Shown here: piece after piece, positions 8,633-17,625 of the stretch
Position numbering within the stretch: position 1 is the stretch's first letter
How the letters are laid out: each line of letters begins with the position of its first letter
Origin: Anaerolineae bacterium
GTDB lineage: Bacteria > Chloroflexota > Anaerolineae > Promineifilales > Promineifilaceae
DNA: 63,718 bases
Direction of reading: 5' to 3'
NCBI GenBank assembly: GCA_019637635.1
Contig: JAHBVI010000025.1
Location: 1-63,718, forward strand
The notes under the pieces: model-generated
Database searches by the model: none
The model's input: the letters and a program-made list of their open reading frames with translations, nothing else
Told to the model about the DNA's origin: nothing
Position numbers and translations under genes: made by a program

Positions 8633-11431
8633 TCAGGTGATCAACACCTGATCGCCCAGCCCCAGTTCACGCAGGGCGGCTTTCATCTCGGCTATTTTTT
8701 GCGGCGAGATGAGTTCATCACCGCTGATTTCAACCTGAAGCTGTAACTTCATCTCGTGGCTGGCGGCAAACTTTGTCAGCACTTTCATGTAGAAGTTGAC
8801 CCACTTCTGGGCGGCAATTTCACCGTTCCAGGTGAGCCGGGTGATGCCAGGCGCGGCGGCCGTCTCGGCTGTGATGGCTGGGACATCGCTATCGGTGGTA
8901 GGCGGCGTCACGGCCGTACTCTCTTCCACCGTACTCACCTCGATCACCGGCCCAGGTTCCCGCACGGCCGTTGCTGCCTGACCATACGCTTCGGCCGTCT
9001 CCCGTGTGATCACAAACATCTCGTCGCTGATTTCAATGTCTGCGGGGCCGAGTGGTTGGTGGAAATAAAAGGGATGGTAACGGCCGTCACCCTGTTTGCC
9101 CACATACGCCAGAAAGCCATTTGTCACCCCTTTGGCCACCGTCTCCCGCATGGCATTGCCATCCAGCAGCCGTGGAAATTGCGGCGAAGCGTAGATGGCG
9201 TCTCGAATGGCCCGTGTACTCCATTCGGTGAAAGCGGGCGGCCAGTGGCGCAGCAGATAACTGGGGCTGATTGCCTCCTCTACATCTCCATAGCGGCGCA
9301 GTTCCCGGATGATCAGCGTGAGCAAGTTTGCCGCCGAACTGGAGTTATGGCGACCCAGTTCTACTTCTTTGAGCTGGTTATCTTTGCCCAGCAGGTAAAC
9401 CCGGTTATACACTTGCCAGACCGACTCTTGTAGTTCACTCCGTGCCCGCGCCAGGTTGCGCTTGATTTGCTCCCGTTGGGAATCCCCCAGCTTCAATTCC
9501 TCTTGTTCATCTTCAATCGCTTCCCAGGCCAGCCGTTTTTGGGCCGCCGTCATCATGGGCAAGGCACTTTCGGCCACCGCCCAAATCAGCGCATTTTTGT
9601 AGGTGCGGGCAGAAGTGCCATACTCTCGTGTCATCTGCTCCACAAAGGCCAGTGTGCTCGTTTTGTCTTGCAGCGTTTGTTCCGGCGATAGGATCACGGC
9701 CGTGACCACCGCCTGATTGGGAATGTGGTTGCTCCTTTCCGGGAAAAAAATACGGTTCACGCCCTCCACCCGGCCAAACTCCTCTTGAATGATTGCTTTC
9801 ACCACTTCGGCGATGCGCGGGTCACCGGCCAGGGCCGCTTTACGGTCAGCCAAAACACGCGTCAGATTAGGTTTCATGCTGAACCAGTAGCGATTCTTGA
9901 TCACATCCAGGTAGAAACAGGCGCCATCCGGTGGCGCTAGAGCCTCCATCACCGTTTCCACATGCCCAATATCCAGCCCTGGTTCGGCCACCGCCAGGCG
10001 GATTTCCGGGATGGTGGTGAAAGACTTTTGCTGCCCACCGTTGGATTCAAAGAAAATGGCGGTGGCGACTTTGCGGTGCAGCCGTGCCTGTTTGATGTCC
10101 AGCCCGGCTTCGGCATCCAGCCGGGCAGCATGAGCGTTACGGCCGCCCACAATGTCGGTGGTCACGGCCGTTTCCAGATTATCTTCGCCCAGCTGCTTAA
10201 ACACCGCCGCCCGGAACAGTGGATCTTCAAGGGGGGCAGTGCCCAGACTGATCAGCGAGTCTTTATGCGCGCTCTGGTAAGCGTCCTGATAGGCGCGGGA
10301 AACCCACAGGGCCAGCAGGCGCAGCACCCCACGTGTGCGCTGGAAGCTGGGCAAACCTTGCCATTTGCGCTGGAAGACGGAGATCAGCACGGGATGGAAG
10401 GGATAGGTGGCTTTGAACTCTTCCAGCGCATTGTCCGCCGCAAACCAGTCGGGTAACTGCTGCCGGTTTTGCTGCACCCACTCCGCATAGGCGCGGCAGG
10501 TGCTGATAGCCTCCTTGGGCAATATCACCCGCCCCTGGGCATCCATCGCCCGCTCATCCCATTCAAACAAACGGCGGCGGATGATTTCTGAGGTATCCGC
10601 TTCGGCGGACATGAGGACGGCTTTGCCCAGACGATCCAGCATTTTGCTCAAACGCTGGTAATCAGCAATATCTTCGGCCGTCATCTCCCCTTCGGAAATG
10701 GGGATGGAAACGGCCACCACCACCCGCTCATGCGAACGAGCTTCTTCGGCCAGATTAAAGAGGAAGTTGTATAACTGCGCCCCCAACCCACCCTGCCGGT
10801 AACGGCTGATGTAGTTGATCAGTTCATCTATGAGGATGAGGATGGGCTGGTTTACCAGGGCAAACAGCCGGCCAATGGTATCGCCGCCGGGCGCACGGCC
10901 GTCGGCATCAAATGCCGCCATGATCTGGTAGCCGGCTTCCCCGCCCAACTGCCAGGCAATCTCCCCCCAGGGTGTGCGGCGGTAGGGGGTGCCATCGTCC
11001 CCGCCACGGCCGTCAAAGCGCATCCCCACGAAAACAGCTACCTTTGCCTGGGGCATGTGGCTGACGCCAGCCTGCTGCATGATGCGTGGCACACCCACCC
11101 ACTGGCTGGCGACCGGGCCGTTTTGCGCCAGATGGTAAAGCAGCGTCAGGGCGTGGGTTTTGCCGCCGCCGAACTGCGTGGTCATATTAAAAATGGCGGC
11201 CGTAGCTTCGGTGATGCCAGACAGTCGGCGCGTGGTTTCAGCGGCCAGGTCAAGCAGATTTTTGGTCAAATAGGTGCGGGCAAAAAATTGGGCCGGGTTC
11301 CAGTACAGTTCATGGCCACGCCGGTCATGCACCATGTCCAGATGCACGGCAAATTCGGCCGTGTCCAGCGACTTGCCCTGCCGTAAATCTTCACGGGGAT
11401 CGATGACCTGTCGCCATGGTTTCAAATTCAT
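8633..11431 (-). CDS. DUF499 AAA+-like ATPase
   Basis: This 932-aa protein matches the DUF499 family (COG1483-type ATPases). The N-terminus reads WRQVIDPREDLRQGK. The P-loop is in MTTQFGGGKTHALTLLYH (about residues 85-100). A Walker B-like segment ILILIDELINYISR (about 200) and a downstream sensor region (VVVAVSIPISEG) follow. The long middle and C-terminal parts are helical, ending after a proline/threonine-rich linker in a small alpha/beta domain. DUF499 proteins co-occur with DUF1156 methylases, helicases and PLD proteins in predicted defence loci and are related to the BrxC/PglY ATPases of BREX as I recall. It is the third gene of the minus-strand operon. Confidence 0.88.
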   Translation of the reverse strand: MNLKPWRQVIDPREDLRQGKSLDTAEFAVHLDMVHDRRGHELYWNPAQFFARTYLTKNLLDLAAETTRRLSGITEATAAIFNMTTQFGGGKTHALTLLYHLAQNGPVASQWVGVPRIMQQAGVSHMPQAKVAVFVGMRFDGRGGDDGTPYRRTPWGEIAWQLGGEAGYQIMAAFDADGRAPGGDTIGRLFALVNQPILILIDELINYISRYRQGGLGAQLYNFLFNLAEEARSHERVVVAVSIPISEGEMTAEDIADYQRLSKMLDRLGKAVLMSAEADTSEIIRRRLFEWDERAMDAQGRVILPKEAISTCRAYAEWVQQNRQQLPDWFAADNALEEFKATYPFHPVLISVFQRKWQGLPSFQRTRGVLRLLALWVSRAYQDAYQSAHKDSLISLGTAPLEDPLFRAAVFKQLGEDNLETAVTTDIVGGRNAHAARLDAEAGLDIKQARLHRKVATAIFFESNGGQQKSFTTIPEIRLAVAEPGLDIGHVETVMEALAPPDGACFYLDVIKNRYWFSMKPNLTRVLADRKAALAGDPRIAEVVKAIIQEEFGRVEGVNRIFFPERSNHIPNQAVVTAVILSPEQTLQDKTSTLAFVEQMTREYGTSARTYKNALIWAVAESALPMMTAAQKRLAWEAIEDEQEELKLGDSQREQIKRNLARARSELQESVWQVYNRVYLLGKDNQLKEVELGRHNSSSAANLLTLIIRELRRYGDVEEAISPSYLLRHWPPAFTEWSTRAIRDAIYASPQFPRLLDGNAMRETVAKGVTNGFLAYVGKQGDGRYHPFYFHQPLGPADIEISDEMFVITRETAEAYGQAATAVREPGPVIEVSTVEESTAVTPPTTDSDVPAITAETAAAPGITRLTWNGEIAAQKWVNFYMKVLTKFAASHEMKLQLQVEISGDELISPQKIAEMKAALRELGLGDQVLIT

Positions 11432-11443
11432 GTTCTGGCCTCC

Positions 11444-11716
11444 TTAACCGGGTTTGCGTATACGTAGCTTGTTTTCAGTAGCTACAATAGGTACGGCCGT
11501 TACAGGCAAATCTTCTTCAGCCGATGCAGCCGCAAAAGCAATGACAGCCCATATATCTTTTTCCGTCAGGGTAGGAAAATCAGCCAGGATTTCGGCTACA
11601 TTTGCTCCTTCGGCCAGGCTGGCCAGGATGGTGCGTATGGGCACGCGCGTTCCCTTGATGACGGGCTGCCCACCAACAATTTTGGGATCTCGCACGATAT
11701 ATTGTTGAAATTCCAT
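11444..11716 (-). CDS. DUF433 domain antitoxin-like protein
   Basis: This 91-aa protein has the DUF433 signature, IVRDPKIVGGQPVIKGTRVP, followed by the helix-turn-helix part (ILASLAEGANVAEILADFP then LTEKDIWAVIAFAA). DUF433 proteins are usually DNA-binding antitoxins or regulators, often next to a PIN-like toxin, but no toxin is adjacent here. Start ATG 11716 is preceded by a good Shine-Dalgarno (GAGGAGA). Longer starts would run through the upstream gene. It lies 12 bp upstream of the DUF499 gene. A regulatory role in the defence operon is inference. Confidence 0.85.
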   Translation of the reverse strand: MEFQQYIVRDPKIVGGQPVIKGTRVPIRTILASLAEGANVAEILADFPTLTEKDIWAVIAFAAASAEEDLPVTAVPIVATENKLRIRKPG

Positions 11717-11789
11717 CATTCTATTCTGTCTCCTCTCGCGGTATGGGACGGGTATCTCGTCCATACAGGCCACAAGCAATTTTATCTGA

Positions 11790-12374
11790 TTAGAGAGTCC
11801 GTAGCCGCCCCACATTTTTCTCCAACACCCACCAGCGGAAGAAACCGTAGGGAAACGTTTCGGCGGCGGCGTTGCTGCCAATGACCACGGCCGTTTCACC
11901 CACCAGCGCCAGCCGTTGTTCCAGTGGCAATGCGCCCAAGACCTCATCACTCAGCTTGTGCATCAGGTCACGCCCCATTTCGGCCTGGGGACGGTAGCAG
12001 TAGACCAGCCGCAGGTCGGCCTGGAGGCAAAGCAGTTTCCACAGATTATAGGCGATGTAGTCGTCGTCTTGTTGGTTCTCCAGTTCCACCACGGCCGTGG
12101 GGAACTTCCATTTGTCCGGCCCTGGCCGAAACGCCATCACGTCCACGCTCAGGTATTCGCTGCGGGCGACGGGCAGCGAGACTCCCCGATACCCTTTGGC
12201 CGACGCCTGCCAGCCCAGGGCGGTGCAGGTGTGCATGATGGCGGTGGTCATCACGGCCGTCCAGTCCCTTTTGCCCTGGCCTGATGCCGCTTTTAACCGC
12301 GCCGCCAGTTCCCGCTGCTGCACCACCAGCATAAACCGTTCTCGCCATTGCTGCGTCAGGACAAAATCACTCAT
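11790..12374 (-). CDS. Unknown protein heading the DUF499 operon, possible nuclease-like fold
   Basis: At 194 aa this is the first gene of the minus-strand operon (12374 to 3968). I do not recognise the family. A segment with Asp in LSVDVMAF followed about 15 residues later by AVVELENQ looks like the D...ExE core of PD-(D/E)xK nucleases, preceded by a helical domain. This is only a resemblance. The C-terminal FRWWVLEKN is rich in aromatics. Divergent promoter space of 216 bp separates it from the plus-strand gene at 12591. Confidence 0.75.
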   Translation of the reverse strand: MSDFVLTQQWRERFMLVVQQRELAARLKAASGQGKRDWTAVMTTAIMHTCTALGWQASAKGYRGVSLPVARSEYLSVDVMAFRPGPDKWKFPTAVVELENQQDDDYIAYNLWKLLCLQADLRLVYCYRPQAEMGRDLMHKLSDEVLGALPLEQRLALVGETAVVIGSNAAAETFPYGFFRWWVLEKNVGRLRTL

Positions 12375-12517
12375 TCATTCAAAACCAGGAAATGTAATTA
12401 CCCCGACTGCTACTAGGGATGTGCAGAAGATACACTGCAGGCAATAAGCTATTCACTTCGGACACGTTTGTCATAACGGACGCTGAATTGCATTTGAGGG
12501 GCAATCAAAAATCAAGA

Positions 12518-12546
12518 TTGACACGGATATTCTATTATTGTAGAAT
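12518..12546 (+). promoter_or_regulatory. Sigma-70-type promoter
   Basis: A consensus -35 TTGACA (12518-12523) is followed by a 17-bp spacer and a -10 TAGAAT (12541-12546). It points at the 12591 gene, whose Shine-Dalgarno GAAGGAG lies at 12581-12587. Confidence 0.75.
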
Positions 12547-12548
12547 TC

Positions 12549-12562
12549 AGAACAAATGTGCT
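12549..12562 (+). promoter_or_regulatory. LexA-like operator at the start site
   Basis: AGAACAAATGTGCT is an imperfect dyad (AGnACA, two bases, TGTnCT) placed just after the -10 box, over the expected transcription start. A 13/14 identical sequence lies in the ssb promoter at 32364-32377 on the other strand. The shape resembles Gram-positive-type SOS boxes. Identity of the repressor is inference. Confidence 0.45.
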
Positions 12563-12590
12563 AATTGCTGTGCAGTGGCAGAAGGAGCAG

Positions 12591-13121
12591 ATGATGAAAA
12601 CATTATTTTCTGGATCTGTTGATATATTCATGCAAGGTCCTCGAGTTCTATCAATTTCAGAAGTAGTATCAAATTTTGTTGAATGTAACCACATTGGTTT
12701 TGAAGAACAGGTAAGAATTCTGGATTTTCGTAGAGAAAGTCTTCAAGTAATTCGCCATGCCTTGAAAACCGGTGATGGTTCTTTATTCCGGCAAACTTTT
12801 GCTCAACCTGCACACGCAGTTATTGAAAAGTTTCCAGATGACCAGTTTAGAATCATGCTTTATGATACACGAAGTAGTGAACCTGAACATGTGCTTTGGC
12901 TTGCCGTTGGGTTAGATGAGAATTTCCCAGTTTACGATTACCTTTTTTATGAGATTGTCCCGTATGAAGGAGAACAATTCGCTGTATTGGCTTGCTATCA
13001 CCGTCCACCATACGGTCGTGAAGTATTGGATTTTGACGAAAAATGGTCAAATGTTTATGAAGATGAAACACACACCCTGCCAGAAGGTGATGTACCCTTT
13101 TATATCTCCCATTTGTATTGA
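12591..13121 (+). CDS. Unknown 176-aa protein within the island
   Basis: I do not recognise this family. Start ATG 12591 has a GAAGGAG ribosome-binding site 4 bp upstream and its own good promoter. The product is soluble, acidic and rich in aromatics, with a segment EKFPDDQFRIMLYDT and a C-terminal PFYISHLY. It is the only plus-strand gene inside the island. It is AT-richer than its neighbours and lacks the ACGGCCGT octamer, which suggests a more recent arrival. Its 3' end overlaps the convergent membrane-protein gene by 22 bp. Confidence 0.75.
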   Translation: MMKTLFSGSVDIFMQGPRVLSISEVVSNFVECNHIGFEEQVRILDFRRESLQVIRHALKTGDGSLFRQTFAQPAHAVIEKFPDDQFRIMLYDTRSSEPEHVLWLAVGLDENFPVYDYLFYEIVPYEGEQFAVLACYHRPPYGREVLDFDEKWSNVYEDETHTLPEGDVPFYISHLY

Positions 13122-14284
13122 TACTTTAGAGGGTCTTCTGGTTCTACTGCCTGTTCAGATCCCTCTGCTTCTGGTAAAGACCCCAATGTTACAAACTCTG
13201 TCCACAGAAACCAGGTATGTTTCTCATCAGCTAGATTAGCGGGTTGTGGAAGTTTTAGGGTGCGCATCAAATCCAGGCGAAACAAGTCATACGCACTGCG
13301 AATCATATTGCCATATTGTCGTGCTGCCGGTAAAGACGCATTGTAGAAAAATATAGCTACTCCCACAAACAGTCCACTTGCTATTAAATAGAGCCATGCT
13401 CGTTCAACATATGCACGTTGTGCAGCTTTTGTTACCTCGAGCGGTAAGAAGTATAGAAGCTGATAATCATCAAATTTTTGTTGTGCCTCTTCATCTGGTT
13501 GCTTCTTGTGGCTCAAAAAATAATCCCCTGCCTGAATTTCATATGCTGCCTGGGTAACAGGCAAGATTGAAAATTGATAAAAAGAGGCACCTACGCAGAG
13601 GATCGCCATTATTCCTGCCAAAAGCATACTATTTATCAAGAAAGACAATCCGTTATTGCTCTGATCCATCATGTCGTAATACGTTGGATTCATAACGTAT
13701 ATCAACCGTGGCCACATCACGACTGAATCAATTTTGTATTGCTCGTTGGGGTAACTTTCGGCTGAGCGTAAGATATTACCAAAGCGAGTGGGTAAAATGT
13801 TGCCATTCGGAGAGGGATAATCTACACGATACCGCGCTTCCAACCGTTTCTTGTATTGCACGAGTGTGTCAATAGCCTTTGTTAAACGGGGATTTTCTTC
13901 ATTGCGCTGCTCCAATGTGTCCTCAAGGTCAAACATTTTTTCCAACGTGATCTCTAAACGCTTGATTTCAGATTTCCTTCGGATAGCTTTTCGCAACTGG
14001 CGGCGACGGACAAAGCCTAACTTCTCCAGTACAAAATATCCCTCTGTTAGTTTTAAGATGAATATATTCAGCCCCTGAAGGATATAGCCCAAGATCAAGG
14101 TCAGAACAAAGACCAGCAATGCGCCTCCGATCAACGGGTAATCCAAGGATATGATGAAATCTTCTTTTATTGATGGGGGTAAGATGGGCCTAAAGATGTA
14201 ATAACCAAGTAGAACAAAACCCAATGAGGGAATGAATGTAGCGATAAGATAGTTTTTTCCTAGCTTATCAAGTATTCCACCCAT
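13100..14284 (-). CDS. Unknown membrane protein with coiled-coil insert
   Basis: The protein has about 394 aa from ATG 14284 (a TTG lies three codons earlier). Two N-terminal membrane segments (IATFIPSLGFVLLGYYIF and GALLVFVLTLILGYIL) are followed by a charged helical region (about 95-160), then two more segments near residues 220 (MLLAGIMAILCVGASF) and 305 (YLIASGLFVGVAIFF), and a cytoplasmic tail. I recognise no family. The gene lacks the ACGGCCGT octamer and is AT-richer than its flanks. It could be a membrane effector of the defence island, but only position suggests so. Confidence 0.7.
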   Translation of the reverse strand: MGGILDKLGKNYLIATFIPSLGFVLLGYYIFRPILPPSIKEDFIISLDYPLIGGALLVFVLTLILGYILQGLNIFILKLTEGYFVLEKLGFVRRRQLRKAIRRKSEIKRLEITLEKMFDLEDTLEQRNEENPRLTKAIDTLVQYKKRLEARYRVDYPSPNGNILPTRFGNILRSAESYPNEQYKIDSVVMWPRLIYVMNPTYYDMMDQSNNGLSFLINSMLLAGIMAILCVGASFYQFSILPVTQAAYEIQAGDYFLSHKKQPDEEAQQKFDDYQLLYFLPLEVTKAAQRAYVERAWLYLIASGLFVGVAIFFYNASLPAARQYGNMIRSAYDLFRLDLMRTLKLPQPANLADEKHTWFLWTEFVTLGSLPEAEGSEQAVEPEDPLKYQYKWEI

Positions 14285-14317
14285 CACAAACAACCCACTA
14301 CGGTTACGGCCGTAAAC

Positions 14318-14503
14318 TCACTTTCCTTTACCAATAGTCACTTGCCTGCCGCAATACGGGCAATGAAGAGTTACTTTTCCACCTTCCTTGTGGATCTTCA
14401 CTTTGTAATAGGGACGGCGACAATTGCGATTCCGACAAGTGCCTTTACTATTTTTGTCTGGCAATTCCTTTAATATTTCCCCGGGTATTTCTAACGGACT
14501 CAT
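14318..14503 (-). CDS. Small zinc-ribbon protein
   Basis: This 61-aa basic protein carries two Cys pairs, CRNRNC (residues 23-28) and CPYCG (49-53), spaced as in a zinc ribbon. A nucleic-acid or protein-binding role is likely, but the family is not recognised. It lies between the DUF1156 methylase and the membrane protein on the same strand. Confidence 0.6.
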   Translation of the reverse strand: MSPLEIPGEILKELPDKNSKGTCRNRNCRRPYYKVKIHKEGGKVTLHCPYCGRQVTIGKGK

Positions 14504-14597
14504 GTGCTGGCATTCTCTTTTTTACTACATGGCATGAATATGACAAAACTATAATAACCTGTTTTGCCTGCAATTCATAGTAGTTGCCACGTTTTGC

Positions 14598-17500
14598 CTA
14601 AAAACCCAGGCCTTTTCTACGGCCGTGAACCCCATCTACCCATCGTTTTTCTTCACTGCCCGGTGGGTAGAGGGCGGAGAGGGCCTGCGCCAGCCGCCAG
14701 AAAGCGGCGTCCTGGCCCACACCGTCTGTGACCAGGAACTGTTTCAGGGCGTCACTACGGCCGTCGCCAAACAGCAGCATCGCCTGGTGTACCCGGTCCA
14801 ACATGGTCTGGCCGGGGGTCACGGCCGTCTCCTCCGGCAGCCGCCACTCACGCGCTTCCGCCTCCGGTAGCTGGTCGAGCAGGGATAGCTGCTGCACACC
14901 CGTTTTGGCAGGGCGGCGGCTGGCCGTTTTCAGGCCATCCCGGCCAAAGAGATAGCGGGTACGTTCGCGCACCGGCAGCAAACGGCCGTTGCTCCCCTTA
15001 ATCTCCACCAGATGTGTGAGCTGCTCCAGGTGCGCCCCCAACCCCTGCGCGATTTTGCGCGCCGCATCATACTCCAGCACATACCCCGCACTCGCCACCG
15101 GGGCCACTACCCGCTCTTCCCCCTCTTCCTCTTCTTCATCATTCCTAATTCCTAATTCATCATTCCTCGAAAGCGTCCACAGCCACATCGCCGTCAGGCG
15201 GGCGTCCGCTTCAAAGCCGGTGGTGTCTGCCCCGGCAAAGACCAGGTTGAGCGCCTCGCGGGAGACGGCTGCCCACACCGTTTCCAGGTATTCGCTCAGG
15301 CTGATGACCTCACCGCTGGCTTTTTCCACACGGCCGTAGCGGGAGAAGATTTCCAGCGCCGGCCCCAGGCAGGCAAAGATGGCGTCCGCGCCCACCACCC
15401 CTTCCTGGGCCAGCCGGGGCAGCCAGGCGTGAATGCGCCCCGGTAATTCTTGCAGCACCTCTCGCCAGTCGCCGATGGCGTTGGTTTCACGCGGGCGACA
15501 GACGATATGGATGGACGATGCCAGACGCGCCTGATCCATGCCCGCGACCCTGGCTTGCATTTCGGTATCAATCGGCCAGGAGCCGGTAATTGTCCAACCA
15601 GCGTCAATGACCGCTTTGAGGATAGCTTCCCAACTGGAAGTGGTTTTACTGGCAAAAACAATAGACCCGATGCCATCTGCGCGCAGTATCCGATGGCCTT
15701 CGGCAAACGCTTTCTGCAATTCCCGTTCGTAAAAAGCAATATCTTTTGAATTGGAAACCAGGCTGTGGGTACGGTCTACGATGATCTCGTTGTCTTTGGG
15801 CACGGCCGTTTCCTGGAAAAGTTGTGGATAAACATCAAACAGCGTGCGCCGCAGCCAGACATAGAAAAAATCGGACAGATAGGCATAAGCCACCGCATCG
15901 TAGTAAGGTGGATCGGTGAAAAACAGGTTGACCATGTCATCGGCCAATGGATGACTTGTTGCTGAAGCAGATTGAGAATGACTCCTTTCCGTATCCAGAC
16001 ATACATTTGTCTCACATACTTTTGCAACCCAGTCAATTGCACCACTAAAAGAGCCGGTCGAATCGGAAAAAGGATTACCTTCACCAAAATCCCAGACTAT
16101 AGGCAACGCTTGACGAGCAAAAACACCTTCGATTTTTTCTCCGGTTGTATTCCATCTTGACAATGAAGTTAATGTGTTGGCTTGTCTGTCCACAGTGATA
16201 GCCAGGCACGTTTGTAAGGCCGTGCCAAATCCAGCATCATTTGCAGTTTTCAGTTCATTGCTTGCAATCGCTACATACTTTGCCAACGTTGCCAGGGTCA
16301 GTGCTTGTCGAAAAGTAAACAAGTCACCCCAGCTTTCAATGCCATAGGTCATAGCCCAGGTATGGCGGATGCCCCGAATGTCCAGCTTTTCGTCGGGTAT
16401 CAGGCTCAGGCTGCCATTTTCAGCGGCAAGCTGCTGTTGCAAACGGTTTTGGGCCTTACAAACAGCTTCCTCATCCCTCTGTTCCGGCGCACGAAAGAAT
16501 CGCCCTTTCTGACCAGGACGTGTGGTGACAACGGCAAATAAACGGGGATCAAATGCCCCGCCCCGCCGGGATTTCAGTTGGGTTCGCACTGATTCCACCG
16601 GTGTGGTGTAACCGCAGCAGGGGCACGTGGCCGAACCTTTGGCCACCGTGCCTTCACCCACCGCTTTTGTGGTCGCGTTTTCTAGGATGGCAAAATCTAC
16701 CCGCTTTTCAGCCCGGTTGGGGATCAGCCGCAGGGCTACGCTGCCCTTCTTGCGCTTCGCCAGCCACAAGGAGCGCATGAGCGGCACTTCCGCGCCGCAG
16801 CCCGGCCCTTCGCAGGTGATCGTGCGCGCCCACAGGTAGGCGATGGGCGTGGCCCCGTCCGGGTCCGGTGGGTAAAAGGCGGCCAGCTCTTGTTCCGCCT
16901 GCTCCTTCACCCAGGCTCCCCATCGGCGCATCTCATCCGCCAGCCGCTGCCCATAGGTGGGAATATATTCCAGCACCACCTTGTTCAGCAGCACCGCCAC
17001 CGGGTTCAGGTCGCTGGCAAAGGCATCTGCCCCCACCCGCAGCGCCTCCAACGGAATCGCGCCGCCGCCGGCAAAAGGGTCAACGACCAACGGCCGTGTG
17101 CCCGGCAGCCCACCCAATGCCTCATGCGCCGCCTGGGTCAGCGCCCGGCTCGTTTCCAGGTAGGCGGGCACGGTGCTGTTGTCCCAATTGGCAAAGTCAG
17201 CAATAAAGTCCAGCAGCGCAAACCGCAGCACATTCCAATGCCCCGGATTGGCCGCGTCCAGCTTCTCCTTCGTCAGCGCGTTCCAGCGCCCCATCCCCGG
17301 TTCGGAAGCCGTTTCGGCCAGCTTGCGGTCGGCCATCACCTTCTGGGCAAAGCCGTTCATCGCCTGCGCCGCCGCCTGCCGGAAAACCGGCGGGCACAGC
17401 TCATCGGCCGGGTCCGGCCACAGGGCAGCACAAATCACAGCGCGGCAGGCAGCCAACGGCCGTCGCGCCCACCAGATATGCAGCGTAGAAATATGCCCAT

Positions 17501-17600
17501 GCCGGATACTCTTCTCCCGCCGCGCATGGGCGGAAATACGCTTGATAGGCAGGTCTACTTCGATGAGGCGTTTGGGGTAGGCGGTCATGGCGATTGTCAA
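14598..17600 (-). CDS. DUF1156 adenine-specific DNA methylase
   Basis: This 1000-aa protein has the DUF1156 N-terminus (RLIEVDLPIKRISAHARREK, ISTLHIWWARRPLAACRA). The methyltransferase core shows SAM motif I VDPFAGGGAIPLEALRVGAD (about residue 175) and catalytic motif IV FFTDPPYYDAVAYAYL (about 590), order as in beta-class enzymes. Cys clusters CEGPGCG and CPCCG form zinc ribbons. DUF1156 methylases (COG1743; PglXI of type-3 BREX, as I recall) modify self DNA in defence systems. A heptamer array (15135-15169) lies in frame and encodes the odd SRNDELGIRNDEEEEE linker near residue 815. An intervening array also separates it from the next gene upstream. Confidence 0.9.
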   Translation of the reverse strand: MTIAMTAYPKRLIEVDLPIKRISAHARREKSIRHGHISTLHIWWARRPLAACRAVICAALWPDPADELCPPVFRQAAAQAMNGFAQKVMADRKLAETASEPGMGRWNALTKEKLDAANPGHWNVLRFALLDFIADFANWDNSTVPAYLETSRALTQAAHEALGGLPGTRPLVVDPFAGGGAIPLEALRVGADAFASDLNPVAVLLNKVVLEYIPTYGQRLADEMRRWGAWVKEQAEQELAAFYPPDPDGATPIAYLWARTITCEGPGCGAEVPLMRSLWLAKRKKGSVALRLIPNRAEKRVDFAILENATTKAVGEGTVAKGSATCPCCGYTTPVESVRTQLKSRRGGAFDPRLFAVVTTRPGQKGRFFRAPEQRDEEAVCKAQNRLQQQLAAENGSLSLIPDEKLDIRGIRHTWAMTYGIESWGDLFTFRQALTLATLAKYVAIASNELKTANDAGFGTALQTCLAITVDRQANTLTSLSRWNTTGEKIEGVFARQALPIVWDFGEGNPFSDSTGSFSGAIDWVAKVCETNVCLDTERSHSQSASATSHPLADDMVNLFFTDPPYYDAVAYAYLSDFFYVWLRRTLFDVYPQLFQETAVPKDNEIIVDRTHSLVSNSKDIAFYERELQKAFAEGHRILRADGIGSIVFASKTTSSWEAILKAVIDAGWTITGSWPIDTEMQARVAGMDQARLASSIHIVCRPRETNAIGDWREVLQELPGRIHAWLPRLAQEGVVGADAIFACLGPALEIFSRYGRVEKASGEVISLSEYLETVWAAVSREALNLVFAGADTTGFEADARLTAMWLWTLSRNDELGIRNDEEEEEGEERVVAPVASAGYVLEYDAARKIAQGLGAHLEQLTHLVEIKGSNGRLLPVRERTRYLFGRDGLKTASRRPAKTGVQQLSLLDQLPEAEAREWRLPEETAVTPGQTMLDRVHQAMLLFGDGRSDALKQFLVTDGVGQDAAFWRLAQALSALYPPGSEEKRWVDGVHGRRKGLGF
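15135..15169. repeat. In-frame heptamer array inside the DUF1156 gene
   Basis: Four to five diverged 7-bp units (ATTCCTA, ATTCCTA, ATTCATC, ATTCCTC) sit inside coding sequence next to a Glu-rich low-complexity run. The surrounding frame stays open. Confidence 0.8.
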
Positions 17601-17625
17601 TTGTCAATGGTCAATTGACAATTAT
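17592..17625. repeat. Heptamer array with inverted arms
   Basis: Units of ATTGTCA, ATTGTCA, ATGGTCA, ATTGACA form a short hairpin-capable array between the 17622 gene and the DUF1156 start. On the minus strand it supplies the TAA that ends the upstream gene. Confidence 0.8.
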
